64,000 bases of DNA from Adiantum capillus-veneris (GCA_014529385.2 CM043943.1:102403855-102467854), one strand, 5' to 3'. Positions 20,861-34,650 are shown, counted from the first letter of the stretch. Notes: generated by a model not told the origin, from the letters alone. Numbers and translations: made by a program.

Positions 20861-22042
20861 ATGCATGCATTGTGCACAAAATAGTGTGTGAAAACACACT
20901 AATTTGTGCACAATCACACACTAATGCTTGCATTAGTGTGTGTGTGTGTGTGTGTATAATGCATGCATTGTGCACAAAATAGTGTGTGAAAACACACTAA
21001 TTTGTGCACAATCACACACACACTAATGCTTTCATTAGTGTGTGCTTGGACACAAATTAGTGTGTAGAAACTAACTAATGCGAATGTGTATAATGCATGA
21101 ATACACTAATACGGGCATTAGTGTGTGCTTGTGCACAAAATTGTGTGTGAAAACACACTAATTTGTGCACAATCACACACTAATGCAAGAATTAGTGTAT
21201 GCATGGTTGCATCAGTGTGTGCATGCATTATACAAACTAATCTGTGTGCATGTTAGTGCATGTGTGTGTATGCATAGTGTGTGAAAACAAACTAATTTGA
21301 GCACAATCACACATTAATGCAAGCATTATTGTGTGTGTGTGTGTATAATGCATGCACACACTAATGCTTGCATTAGTGTGTGTTTGTGCATGCATTAGTG
21401 TGTTAACACACTAATGCAAGCATTAGTGTGTGCTTGTAACGCATGCACACACTAATGCGGACATTAGTGTGTGATTGTGAAAAAAATAGTGTATGAAAAC
21501 ACACTATTTTGTCCACAATCACACACTAATGCTTGCATTAGTGTGTGTATAATGCATGAACACACTAATGAAAGCATCAGTGTTTGATTGTGCACAAAAT
21601 AGTGCATGAAAACACATTAATTTGTGCACAATCACACACTAATGCAAGCATTAGTATGTGTGTATAATGCTTGCACACACTAATGCTTGCATTAGGATGT
21701 GCTTGTGCATGCATTAGTGTGTTTACACACTAATTCATGCACACGCAAACCCTAATGCAAGCATTAGTGTGTGCTTGTAATGCATGCATGCACTACTGCG
21801 AGCATTAGTGTGATTGTGCACAAAATAGTGTGTGAAAACACACTATTTTGTGCACAATCACACACTAATGCAAGCAGTAGTGTGTGTATAATGCATGCAC
21901 ACAATAATGCAAGCATTAGTGTGTGATTGTGCACAAAATAGTGTGTGTGTGTGTGCGTGTGTGTACAATGTGTGTGTATGCATTGTGTGTGTGTGTTTGT
22001 GTGTGTGTGTGTAGAAGAACGAGAGAGAGTTCGAGCACTTAC
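20071..22042 (-). other. Predicted 5' intron of the TnpA-like gene
   Basis: On the minus strand the donor ATT|GTAAGTGC is at 22042 and the acceptor TTGTAG|GATATGG at 20071, four bases before the ATG. Predicted exon 1 runs from about 22220 to 22043. The 1,972-base intron consists largely of the palindrome array described separately. Splice sites fit the GT-AG consensus; no transcript is available. Confidence 0.5.
20440..21960. repeat. Array of CACACTAATGC/GCATTAGTGTG palindromes
   Basis: Dozens of copies of CACACTAATGC and its inverse, often joined by two bases (AA or TT) to make self-complementary units of 24 bp or more, such as around 20631-20720 and 21401-21440. Longer composite arms add GTGCACAA and AAAACACACTAATTTGTGC. 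Each half-unit contains CACTA or TAGTG, the terminal pentamer of CACTA transposons. A (GT)n run of about 28 lies at 20831-20858. Spacing is irregular. Confidence 0.9.
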
Positions 22043-22222
22043 AATCGTGACCTCGATCGCTTGGATATGGTGGGGATGGAGATGAAGAGAGTAATAGAGG
22101 TTGAAGATGGAGAGGGAGAAGGAGAGAGAGCTTGGAAATGGAGAGGGAAACAGGCCCGTGCAGAAGAGGAGCTCGTTTTTGAATTTTTGGCATTCAATTT
22201 CGCAGGGGCACGCAGGTGCCCC

Positions 22223-22232
22223 CTTTATATTT
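22223..22232 (-). promoter_or_regulatory. TATA box of the TnpA-like gene
   Basis: The minus strand reads AATATAAAGG just upstream of the predicted exon 1. No other core element is clear. Confidence 0.45.
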
Positions 22233-22249
22233 AAAAAAATTTCTAGGGA

Positions 22250-22300
22250 TTTTACCGCGTATATTACCGCGCTTTTCTCGCTTGTATTACCGTGAAAATC
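22250..22300. repeat. Subterminal-type ATTACCGC repeats
   Basis: TTTTACCGCG, ATTACCGCG and ATTACCGTG occur within 45 bases. The same motif, inverted, clusters at 25050-25210 beside a CACTA terminus and again at 39.9-40.0 kb. Such clusters are usually transposase-binding sites in CACTA elements. Confidence 0.6.
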
Positions 22301-22639
22301 TCTGATGAGACTGCATGTGTTACGCCGACTGCATGACCTCTTGTACCCACCTCCCCTCTATCTTTAATGAGTGTTAGTCATGTCAGTACCAACATTCTTG
22401 ATTCTTCTTTTTCTTATTTAATTTTTTTCTTATTTAGTGTGTGGTCATGTGTGCACGTCGATTGAGATGACATGGGTCCGCTGGTTGGCGTGAAACGAAC
22501 TCGATGGTTGAGCGAGCGATTACCATGTCCATGTACGTGATGTAAGATTGCGATTGCATGGATTCGGCGTATATGCTTGGCTCATGTGGATGATTATGGA
22601 CTATGGGTGCCTTCACTAAAACTAAGAAAGGAGGATCCA

Positions 22640-24677
<2,038 letters not shown>

Positions 24678-25049
24678 TAAATATTTTTTGGATTTTGTAT
24701 TCTTTCTCTACTTATGCTATACAAAAGGGCTCTTTGTTTATGAACGCAAGACAATACAATTTTGATCATCGTTCGCTTGCCATTTCCATATGAATGCATA
24801 GTTGACATAAGATTTTGAGGTGGAAACAAAATATTTTTGGATATAGAATCTCATGGAGTACAAATGAGTAGAGTAGGAGAATCATACAAATAGATGAGGC
24901 AAGCAAAGAGAAGAGAGGTACTAAAAATCCCAATGAGAATGGGATTTCTTACAGTCCATGCAAAAAGGGGGTACCAATTTCTAAAAAGTAATAAAATAGA
25001 ATAGGATTTATAGAAAGGGAAAAGTGGAAGAGGAATGGGCCGCGTGGAT
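24678..25049. other. 3' flank of the transposase
   Basis: AT-rich DNA between the transposase stop codon and the subterminal repeats. I see no further exon. Confidence 0.5.
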
Positions 25050-25223
25050 TCTATTGCGGTAATGTGCGCGGCTATATGTGCGGTAATACATGCGGTAATA
25101 CTCGCGGAAAAATCCGAAAACGCGTCGGCAGGGCTGCAGCATACAATCTCTCTCTTTCTTGAAGCTCTCTCTCTCCTCTTATGCGGTAATGTTGTGCGGT
25201 AATAGCAGCATTCTCCCATAGTG
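25050..25223 (-). mobile_element. CACTA terminus: subterminal repeats and TIR
   Basis: On the minus strand the end reads CACTATGGGAGAA at 25223-25211, the expected CACTA pentamer with a 13-base TIR candidate. Inside it GCGGTAAT occurs at least five times between 25050 and 25205. It closes the element that holds the transposase exons. No matching CACTATGGG end is found on the left in the window. Confidence 0.75.
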
Positions 25224-27941
25224 TGAAAGAATCCCAAATACCAGTAGGTAGTAGGGTATCAACACCAACCATACGAGTTTAGGTGCCACACCTCTTCGAT
25301 GCCCAGCATTGGGTGTTTAGGCCAAGCCAAGTCAAGATCCCCGATGCGTTATCCATGTAGGTCATTCAACCCCCAACGCACTAACCGTGTAGATAAGCCT
25401 AACAAAAAGAAGAAGACCTAGGCAACACCCCTGATCCAGCCAAGCCCCAAGTCAGTGATCCTTTAGTCTAAGGCTAAGCGATGTAGGTGATCCTAGTCTT
25501 GTAGCAACGCTGTCATGAGAAACATAACACATGAGTCCAATCACAATAGCACTTCCCAGATGCACAAAAAATTCCTTTTCCAAACAGTTAGACTATACAG
25601 GGTCTCTATCCTTACGCGTCTACCATAAACCATCTTAATCACTTCATGATCCAATCCAAAAACCATAATCCAATCACATCACGCGAGTGAGCTCTCCACC
25701 CTAGTTGGGTGATGCACGACCAATCATGCATAACCACTTTAGAACATAACATGGCTGCAAAAATTTTGGCAGCATTTCGATAGCATAACTCATCCAAAAA
25801 AAACCATAAGCCACACCAGCTTCCACCATAAAATATCAACCATAATCCATGAGGGAATCTCAGCCCTTAACCATAAATCATAATCACATTGAACCAGCTC
25901 TCGCACTTGGAGTTTGACATATCCCCTGCAATCAATTGGAGTCCACACATGTGACTCTTCAGGTTTGATTCTTTCATGCATAAAAAGAGTCCGACTAGCG
26001 ACTAATCATGATATAAAAATCCAATTTTTGACAACATCAAACCATGCAAAGTTGATGCATCACATGTGCACTTCACCACTCTTGCACATAAAGCTAGTTT
26101 TGACCTAGAAAGGTGGAAAGCAATCATAACCGTGCATATGAGGCATCAAAATCAATCCATGAGTTACCATACATCCTATGATAACATTCCAACACCATAA
26201 TCACGATGCAACACAACTCCGACCTTTAGGTCAACCATACACCATAACTTCACACATATGCAAAAACAACTTTCTGACATTTTTGAGAGCATGCAAAACA
26301 TGCAATTGAAAGTATTTAACCTCAAACCAATGCATCAAGTTCAGCTCCATGATATAAACTATCACTCCATCACATCACTTTGACCATATGATACTCACAC
26401 AACAAACGATAACCCCCAAAGTAAATCACTTTATTCATATCTGCCTATGCGGTTTGGAATGTTTAACCATATACTCTCATGTAAGTTTAGGGCCATCTAA
26501 TAATTGAAATCAACTCACCAAAACAAACCATAGAACATATCAAAACGGCTCGGTTAACTCACAACGTCATATGGTATCCCCCTTTGATAGCACTCCAACG
26601 CGAGTAGGTAAAACTGATGAGTGATTAATAACTCGCATTCCCAAAGTGATAATGGAGACCTAAATTCATTTATCAACAAGTTTTATCAAGCTTTTCAATT
26701 GGTTAAGTGGGTTTTCCCATCCAGTGAATCTATATAGTAGTTCTCCAAGGAGCCTGGAGTCAACTTTTGGTTAAGTATAGTGGACAGTAATCTATTTTTT
26801 GACCATGTCTATTAACTCGTGCGTGTTTTTGACATGACACATAAGAGAGAAAATGTTATAAATGATTTGTTTATCTATGGTATAAAGGGTCCAGGCTGAT
26901 TCATAACGGTTTGTGATCTATGACCAAAACAAAATTCCTACCGCTTTTGTGACATGAAACGAAAAGCTTTATGCACGTGCGTCACTGTGACGCATCATGT
27001 GCATGAATCAACATGTAAAACATGATAAAACAATCATGAGGCAACCTTGTATGTACATGGTTAATCCACACATGTACTCGTATACGAAAAACAATCACCG
27101 AGAGGGTGACTACGCAGAAAATCGACATAGAGAGAGAGAGATGATGACTATGGAGTTTATTTTCTCTCACCGTGCTTTCGAATTGATTTGGGGTTGTCAA
27201 AAGGCTTCTTGCTTTGTCGCAAGAGAGAGGTGATGAGATCTACGTAGAGGCATCTACCATGAAAAATTTCGGAGAGCACGTACACCATGAAACGAGAGAG
27301 AAGATAATAAGCAAATGGAGAGAGAGTATCCTTCTTCTTCTTCTTCACGAGAGAGAAGAGTTTATGGAGATGGAGATGAAGATCTTGCACCACTCTGTAT
27401 AAGTAATTCTCACGTCAAGGCAAGAGAGCTTCCACATCTGAGAGTGTATCTATCCTTCTCAAGTGAAAGAAGAGAGCTCTTTATATAGGCTCTCAAGGCC
27501 AAAAGCACTAGCTAAGAATAGAGTGAGGCAAGGAGAGACAAGTTCGCGCACGTTCGTAGCTTTTTAACTTTTTTTTTTTTTTTTTGAGGACACAGATTTC
27601 AACGCACGATTTAGAGACTCTAAGAAGAAGCTTGGCTTTCAAGAAAAGAGTCCTAAACTAAGCTCCTCCTCCCTTTTTTTTTTTAAAGACTCTTTCTTTC
27701 GAAAAAACAAGCCTTTGCTTTTTGGTGGTCAACTCTCCAACTTACCATTCAATTTTTACATTAAATTTGACCATCCAAATGGTATCTAACCAACTAATGA
27801 AAACCATAACTAAACTACGCCACACCATAACATCCCGACATAATTATGACATTTCGATATTGTCAACCAAAATTCGACGAAATAGATATTGAAAGTTATT
27901 TTTCTTATTTTTAAAAGAGACCCAAAATTCGGAATCTTACA
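25224..27941 (-). mobile_element. Putative long minus-strand LTR or decayed element
   Basis: The minus strand starts TGTAAGATTCCGAATTTTGG at 27941, a common start of plant gypsy LTRs, and has a TATA box CCTATATAAAG at about 27480-27489. Past about 25.5 kb I cannot find a primer site or CA end, so the extent is open. The stretch otherwise shows no coding frame of note. A poly-T run lies at about 27568-27585. Confidence 0.35.
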
Positions 27942-28577
27942 AAGGCGCTCACTCTTCTCCTTCTCGCGCTTCCTACTCCCTCCCCGGTTGTCACATTACA
28001 GTCGTGTTTGTTGCATTGCAACCGCCGGTAAGAGCTATACGCATTGACGTAAACACATCACAATATTTTGTAGCTTTTGGCATCGCTGACCCGTGGCCTA
28101 ATTTCATCATAACTAGTAATTTACACTTTCAAATCAAAAACTAAGCATAGGCGGGGTATTGGGACATCATTGCTAAGCATTTAGATGTATTCTGGGTTGA
28201 AAACGACTAGGTCAAAAATCCACTGCTATTAATAATTGCGATTTTGAAACTTGGCCTAAAGTGTGGCTTGAGACCATAAGCATATGTGCTTAGGTCTTAT
28301 AAACATGTCCTAGAAGTTTCGTTATGTTTGGATGTCATTTGACGCTATAACAGATGTGATTTGTTTGCCGATGAGCGATTGGCTTTTGGTGAATTCAGTC
28401 ACTTGAGTGTAGCTTGAGTTAGATGCGAGTTGTTAGTTGTTTTCTGAGAGATTGACAACCTCTTGTAGCCTCTATGCACTAGTCGAGTCAGCTTCTTTCC
28501 ATGGATTGACAATTTAATTGTGGTTCTCACCAATACTACAATAAGATAGGATGGTGAGGTTACACATGTGTTCCACA
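27942..28577 (+). mobile_element. 3' fragment of a 918-bp-family LTR
   Basis: It begins inside the LTR at GGCGCTCACTC and ends GTTCCACA, matching the last ~640 bases of 8839-9756. It lacks the TATA-bearing 5' part and has no primer site after it. It is joined directly to a gypsy integrase at 28578, a chimeric junction. Confidence 0.85.
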
Positions 28578-29154
28578 GGTCCTTTTCAAATCTTGAAGCC
28601 TATCAATGAGACGGCTTACCAACTCAAATTGCCCAACCATTGGCTCATACACAATGCTTTTCATGTGAGCCTACTCAAACCCTACAAAGGAGAGCCACCA
28701 AGTGAACCAATGATTGAAGACCCTCCCGAAGTTGAAGACCAGGAAGAGGTGCTACCCGGGGCAGTCACTTATCAAAAGACCCCTATATCACATGCGTTCA
28801 AGAGGTAATTAATAATACCCCAATATACAAACTATACTTACACTGTGAGCCTATTTAAAAAAACCCCACCCCCCTTTGTATGTATACATTTTTATACATT
28901 TTGGTCTTTTAATAATCCTCTCTGGTTAACTCACGTGATATCATACACATTCTAAAAAGTGACCGCCCCGGGAGGTGCTACAACCCGAAGCTATCCTTCG
29001 GCATGAAGACAAGGTACTACGGCATGGTAAGATTATCCGACGGTATCTTATTAAATTCAAAAATTATTCTTTTGAAGATGTTAGATGGATGCAAGGAATA
29101 CAGCTTAAGGATAGTATGAACCTTGTCAATGCTTACAATGCTACATTAGAGTAA
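28578..29154 (+). pseudogene. Gypsy integrase C-terminus and chromodomain-like end, split by a MITE
   Basis: GPFQILKPINETAYQLKLP is the GPF/Y module of Ty3/gypsy integrases, followed by FHVSLLKPYKGEP. Past the MITE the frame resumes as QPEAILRHEDKVLRHGK and RRYLIKFKNYSFEDVRWM, a chromodomain-like end of the chromovirus type, and stops at 29152-29154. Removing 28756-28971 and one TSD copy leaves the frame open across the join. Only the last ~120 codons of the polyprotein are present. The domain targets integration to marked chromatin in intact elements. Confidence 0.8.
28756..28971. mobile_element. 216-bp Mutator-like MITE
   Basis: Its ends are inverted repeats: the left starts CCGGGGCAGTCACTT and the inverse of the right starts CCGGGGCGGTCACTT, with weaker similarity for some 60 bases. 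It is flanked by the 10-bp direct repeat GAGGTGCTAC (28746-28755 and 28972-28981). Target duplications of 9-10 bp are typical of Mutator-like elements. It has no coding capacity. Confidence 0.88.
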
Positions 29155-29765
29155 GCAAATGTACAAATTTCTTTTAAATGACTCATGTTTTGTCTTATAA
29201 GAATAATACTCTTTTTATTGTGCACAAATTTAAATAGTATGCATGCTTAGAATCATGATTGTAAGGATGACAACTCTCAAACACCAAGTAGAATCGGTCA
29301 CTCTACTTTGGGAGAATGAAATGGACTAAAGAGTAGACATGCTTGCGGTAGCTATGTCTCCCCGGGTAGGTCACCTAATAAAAATGTAACCTATCACATT
29401 GTCGTGTTGTGACACGTACATAGTGGTAACGCATGCTACAAGAGTTATCTTCTAGCTTTTTAGATACATAATTATATTTCCTATAATGTACATATGCATA
29501 TTTAAGTATAATAATATGCTTTCTATCTCATCCTATTATCTATCTCAAGGGTAACGTATTCTTACTTTACCGTCAAAAAGTACTATGGGAAAAGCGTCAA
29601 TAGCTCTGCTTCTTTAACTTGGGGCAAAAAGCATTGATTTTTTCTTTCTACTATATCATTATTATCTCACACCCTAGATATATCCTATATCTAGGGTAGC
29701 TTCCAATATATATATATTCTATGTATTTTTCTTATATTCCTTTTTAAATAGCTACTAGGAGGGAA
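29155..29765. other. 3' untranslated region of the gypsy element
   Basis: 612 bases without frames between the integrase stop and the candidate LTR, ending in a short purine run AGGAGGGAA. Confidence 0.4.
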
Positions 29766-30446
29766 TGAAATCCTAGTGGAACAGTAGGTGGCATGATTTC
29801 AAAGATACACTTATTTTAATGCATTATTGCAAGCATGATTACAAAACTTTTGTCAGGGAGAAATGTCATGCTTTCATATGGCATGAGGTGTCCATTGGAA
29901 TCAAATAAAAGACTAAGCTAAGGGGATCACAAGAAGACTTTTGCTGCCAAAACTGTATCCTATTTTGATGATTTTTTACACAAGGTTCCAATCCGAATTG
30001 GAAAAAGTATATAAAATGGGAGTCGTAGCTAATGGGCTGAATTTTTTTCCCATATTTTTACTTTTTTATTTGGAACCACGGTTGAGAAGATATGATCAAT
30101 ATACTGGACCCCAGTCTGCCCACATCATGCAGGGATAGCTCATTTCCAACTTTTCCAGTTTCTGTTCACACTGGCTCCTCTCTTCTTGTGTAAATCCTTG
30201 GGGGTTCCCTTCACCTATAAAAGGGGAAACTCTTTTTCCTTGAAAACTATGGAAGCATTGAGGCCACTAATGAGAGGAATTCATGAGGGAGTGAGTAGTA
30301 ATGCTTGATTGTACTTAGCCATTAACATAAGCCTAAGCCTACACTTTCTCCTAGAGGAAGACTAGCCATTTTCATAAGTAGATAAATCTAGAAGTAGATA
30401 AATCCAGAAGGACCAAGTGTGCGGAACACTCTAGCTTCGTGTGTGT

Positions 30447-30482
<36 letters not shown>

Positions 30483-30647
30483 AGTTTGGAGAAGGAAGAA
30501 ACCAAACGCGTTTCGCTCGTTAGAGAGATCATCAGTGGTGTTTCTAGGGGGTAAACTATCCTTGGAATATCAACTTTAATCGAAGAAGGTCTTGGATTTG
30601 GTGTATCAATCAAAGTTCAATTCTTCCCTCTTCTTCTCTCTCCATCA
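29766..30647 (+). mobile_element. Candidate LTR with TATA box and poly-G tract
   Basis: It starts TGAAATCC after a purine run and ends TCCATCA. TATA box CCTATAAAAGG is at about 30214-30223. A primer-like TGGTGCCGAAGGG follows at 30652, which I cannot assign to a tRNA. It is probably the right LTR of the integrase-bearing element. No second copy is in the window to confirm the limits. Confidence 0.5.
30447..30481 (+). repeat. Homopolymer of 35 G
   Basis: A run of about 35 uninterrupted G after GTGTGT, some 230 bases downstream of the LTR TATA box and so in the transcribed part. It may be partly an assembly artefact, since such runs sequence badly. Confidence 0.85.
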
Positions 30648-30946
30648 AAAATGGTGCCGAAGGGTTGACAAGTAAGATGTGTTCTACATTGATATTTTGT
30701 TGATTTCTTGCTGTTTTCTTTTCCATATCTAATCCAACATATATATATCTAATCTCATCTCTTTAACCAAACCTATCTCTCTCACTCTTAGAAATTCATT
30801 CTCTCTATAAATTCTAGGTTCTCCTTGCTACAAGTACATCTCTCCCTACAGTATCCTTATTGCCTACGTGCAAGAATAGGGCTTCGGAGGGAAACTTCTC
30901 ATCTCTTCACTTCTCTCATGTCTACATTTCTCACATACTATCTTAG

Positions 30947-31164
30947 ATGAATAATCCATATGATGATAATTTCTATCGCTTCCACTCTGTGCGATCTATT
31001 AGAATTAACGTATGGATTAGCCGTAAAATACACTTTCAACAACGTATAGTGTTTCTGTTTGGCCCAGAAAGCTCAATGAAATACTTCCTTCATCTGATCC
31101 CATCATACTATCTCTTATAGACTATAACTTTTGTTTTGACGTAAGTGTAGTTATCTTGCTATGA
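30947..31164 (+). pseudogene. Unit A homologue of the two-ORF cassette, frameshifted
   Basis: ATG at 30947 (MNNPYDDNFYRFHSVRSIRI), with FQQRIVFLFGPE matching FQQRIVFMFGAE of the ORF at 1934-2149. A frameshift near 31070 moves the homology (LNEILPSSDPIILSLIDY, FDV) into another frame that ends with TGA at 31162-31164. That stop overlaps the ATG of unit B at 31161 in ATGA. The region after a candidate primer site and before any gag mirrors the 2-kb locus. Function unknown. Confidence 0.5.
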
Positions 31165-31339
31165 ATCAAGAGGATTTGTACACACAATTAATCCCAATCA
31201 CTAGGCAAAATATATATATTATGGTAAGTTGTTTGGTCGACAAAGATTGAATGCCATTAACTCATCTATTAACCCTTTCATATTACCTATGATATGTTAT
31301 GACCATAGCCTTGATGTTTTCATTTTTGTGTTGTTTTGA
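31161..31339 (+). pseudogene. Unit B homologue of the two-ORF cassette, frameshifted
   Basis: It starts MNQEDLYTQLIPITRQNIYI, then lacks the basic middle segment and changes frame. The C-terminal part RLNAINSSINPFILPMICYD and DVFIFVLF closely matches RLNEINASINPFILPMIKYE of the ORF at 1638-1850. This is the best-conserved part of the cassette across the two loci. Confidence 0.5.
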
Positions 31340-32619
31340 TATTCTCTTTTGTGTTCTTTCTTTGTGTGTGTGTGAGTACAAGAGAGAAAGAATGAAGCTT
31401 CTTTGATTACACTTCCTTCCAAACCATATAGCTCATGGCATCTATGGCTTAACTCCTTCATATAGTTTTTGGAGTTCTCTCACAAACTCTCACAGCCAAA
31501 AGCCCGATGCCTTCCTGGCAAGACCGCAAATTTCTCGACAACGTGAGTTCAACAGAAGGGTCTTTAAAGTTTTTGAAACTTATAGAAATATATATATAGA
31601 AGGGCATTATTTTTTCAAATTTGAGAAAAACTTACAGATTTTAAAAGAAAAGGGTCCATTATATTCTTAACAAAATTTACAGATAAGGGGTTTTACAAAC
31701 ATGTCTTGAACACACGTGATATGGTAGTTTTACACATAGTGAACCCCCCAAGTATGTCTCCCAAGCACCAAATGGATTGATCATCCATCTTGAAAAGATG
31801 GCGTAGGGTAAAAAGGGATCCTCTACCCGCTAAGTAAAATTGACTAATGACTACGACTTTATCTCTTCTACCTCATAGTCGAGGATGACTATGATTTCAA
31901 GAGAGAGGTAATGTCATAAAATCTAATATCTAACCAACCCAAATGATTTTCTCATATTAAATTGATCACTTAATGTGGGAGAATAAACAGGAACAAGGGT
32001 TAAGATATAGATATTTTTATAGATCTATTTCAACACGGGGCCAATGGTAAAGGGGCCCAAATGAGAAATGGTCTATCAAAGAGCAAGATTAACCAATGGA
32101 GAAAAAGACCTTAGGGTTGTCTTCATTAAAACCTCCAAAGGTAAGTGTTAAAAGCCTTAATTCATAGTCTTTGAGTTTTACTCTTTATTCAATTAAGGTC
32201 CAAGCAGGCAAGGGGGTAGCTTGCTTAAGCAAGGGATGTGCTTAAGCAGGGGGCCTACCTGCTTACCAAGTTCAAAGTACTTGCTACAAAGGAGGGGGCA
32301 AGCCCTACAAAGGAGGGAGGTGGATAGTATGTGAGCACCTCACCAAGGACCCATACTCTTATGAAACGAAAGGGGTCACATGTCAAGTGTAGAGGCACAT
32401 TTCTCAAGCACGCAAGGGCTGTGCTTAAGCAAGGGTTGTGCTTAAGCTAGGGCTGTGCTTAAGCAAGGGGGGTGCTAGCTTAACCTCACAAGAGGAAAAG
32501 AAGGACACTTGTCAAGAGACTACACATCTTGTCCCAAAGGGAGCCAAGCTCTCATTGGCTAGAGGGCTACATGGCCCAATGAGCTTCAGGGGAAGCCTTG
32601 GAAAGGGGATTGACCTAGC

Positions 32620-32692
<73 letters not shown>

Positions 32693-33224
32693 CTTCTCTT
32701 CGCACACTCTTGTGAAGCAAGAACTCTATCTCCTTCTCCAAGCTTGAGAAGTTGAGTGCCTACTACCACAAGCTCTTGGCTATGGATGCAAATCCACACA
32801 AGAGAATTATTATGCTTGCTTATCAGTCTCTCTAATATCCATTACCACTATGCTAAGCTATGCTACAAGATCTATGAGTGATTATGTGCAAGGGGTTATT
32901 ACTTTCTTGTAGAGCTACTTCTACTTCTCTCTTCTTCCTCACTCCCTACCAGCTCTCCTCACCTTTCATGGTGTTTGAGGTCTTGGGATTGAGGTTGGGC
33001 ATTCTTCAAGTTCATGCTAATCATGTTTATTGTTTTTACCATGCTAATGCTTGGTGAGTGAAGTTTACCATCTTCACCTCATCAAGAAGATTTCAAGGAA
33101 ACACAATAAGTCATATTGTAAACAAGTCTTCCGTCATGGAAGAATCTATAATAAAAATGCCTAATGGAGGGGGGACCAGCTCCAACTAATCTGGTCCTCT
33201 AGTGGTGTTAATCTCTCTAAACTC
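31340..33224. other. Non-coding stretch with short tandem repeats and (TC)n
   Basis: No coding motif. It holds degenerate repeats of CAAGGGCTGTGCTTAAG at about 32200-32270 and 32404-32475 and a (TC)n tract at about 32625-32690. Confidence 0.6.
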
Positions 33225-34051
33225 TGACTCTTTTACAAGTATTGTGTATGCCATGTTAATGAAGTGATGTGTTAGTGTTGCTCTCTCCATCCAAGCACTT
33301 TCTTTCTCACTCTACATCTACATACAAAGAAATTCTCAAGGAAATGCCCAATATGTTATTCACTTTCCGCTCCAACTCAAGTTAAAAGGCTAATTCCATT
33401 ACAAAGAGTAGAAGAAGGATTTTTATTTTTTTTTGCTTCTCTGTTCATGTTTCTTTGTAGCCTAATAGTTACAAAGAAAAGCCTGATTAAGTGAGACCAT
33501 TGTAAATGGAAGTGCTAATGGGATGTCTTTGTATCTATTTAGCCATGCTTGGCCACCTTGTAGCTCATCAAAAGAGAGAAGCTATCGATCACCTCAGCGG
33601 CGGCAGACTTATGAAACACTGTTAATGTAAGCATTTGTAGAAATACCCTCAAATAAAGGAAGGGTCATATTGAAGTCAAGAGACAGATATTGCTTGAATG
33701 AGCTACTCTGAGAAGAGTAATATTCCTTCTCATTATGTAAACTAGCTCCCAAGCTTGATTATTATATTAGCTAGCATAAAGCATGCAAAGAGATGGAGAG
33801 AGTGCCACCATCAGCAAGAATAGGAAATAAAAGAAGCCCATACATGAAGCTTTTCTCATGGAACATAAAGGGGCTCTCCATTCTCCTCAAAGCACGTAAG
33901 ATTTGTAGTAGTTGGCACACAATTGTGTCAACATAATCACCCTCCAAGAGATCAAAATCTCAAACATAGAGCTTCATGAATGCTTTGACACTATCTCCAA
34001 GCAACATAAGTGGTTTAGCTCCTCCCACAATAGACCATCTATCAAGTCGCC
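33225..34051 (+). mobile_element. LINE 5' end, copy 1 (UTR and endonuclease start)
   Basis: 827 bases that recur at 36848-37643. After about 620 bases of leader, an ATG at 33844 gives MKLFSWNIKGLSILLKARKI, the start of a LINE apurinic endonuclease (FSWNIRGL-type). In another frame follows ITLQEIKISNIELHECFD, including the LQE catalytic glutamate motif. Homology between the copies stops at CCCACAATAG; the remainder of the LINE is not joined to this copy. Confidence 0.8.
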
Positions 34052-34650
34052 CCAATCTTTTCGTGGTTGGGGACCTCATTATCAGTATTAGAGCCTTAGG
34101 GCTTTATTAGTTACATTTGAGATTCATTGTGTGTATGGTTGTTTATACCCATTACCTAAATCATGGAGATATTACAATATTTCAGTTGATGTGTACCATA
34201 GTTATGGTTGAAACCTCTATTATGTATTCTCATGGAGAGATATTTTGTAGACCCCTATATGTCTTTTTGATGATTTATGAATAGTAATGTTTTGCTTCAA
34301 AAGAATTGTTTGACTGGCTAACTCATTTGATCGAGTCTTAGTCGATTGAATAAGTAATGACTGATTAAGTCATGTGATTGAAAAAAGTCACGATTGAGTT
34401 CTGATGGACTGGGTAGGTCATGACTGGGTAAGTCATGTGATTGAGTCTTGATGGGCAGAATAAGTTAGAGTTGGTTAGGTTGTATGGTTAAGTGTTTTGA
34501 TAGACTTGATAAGTCATGATTGGTAAATTCATGTGGTTGAACCTTTAGTGGACTGGATAAGTCTAAGAAAATACCTTAGTATTTTGGGTTATTACGAAAT
34601 TAACGTTAATATATTCATACACTCAAGAGAACCCTCAAATCACTCCTATA
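34052..34650. other. Spacer with degenerate tandem repeats before a gag
   Basis: About 34320-34565 holds imperfect ~65-bp repeats of GACTGG-TAAGTCATGACTGG and TGATTGAGTCTTGATGG. Near 34088-34100 TATTAGAGCCTTAGG weakly resembles an initiator-tRNA primer site. Confidence 0.5.

Noticed and set aside
20440-21960. CRISPR-like appearance of regular repeats
   Set aside because: The repeats are palindromic and irregularly spaced, there are no unique equal-length spacers, and the context is a plant transposon.
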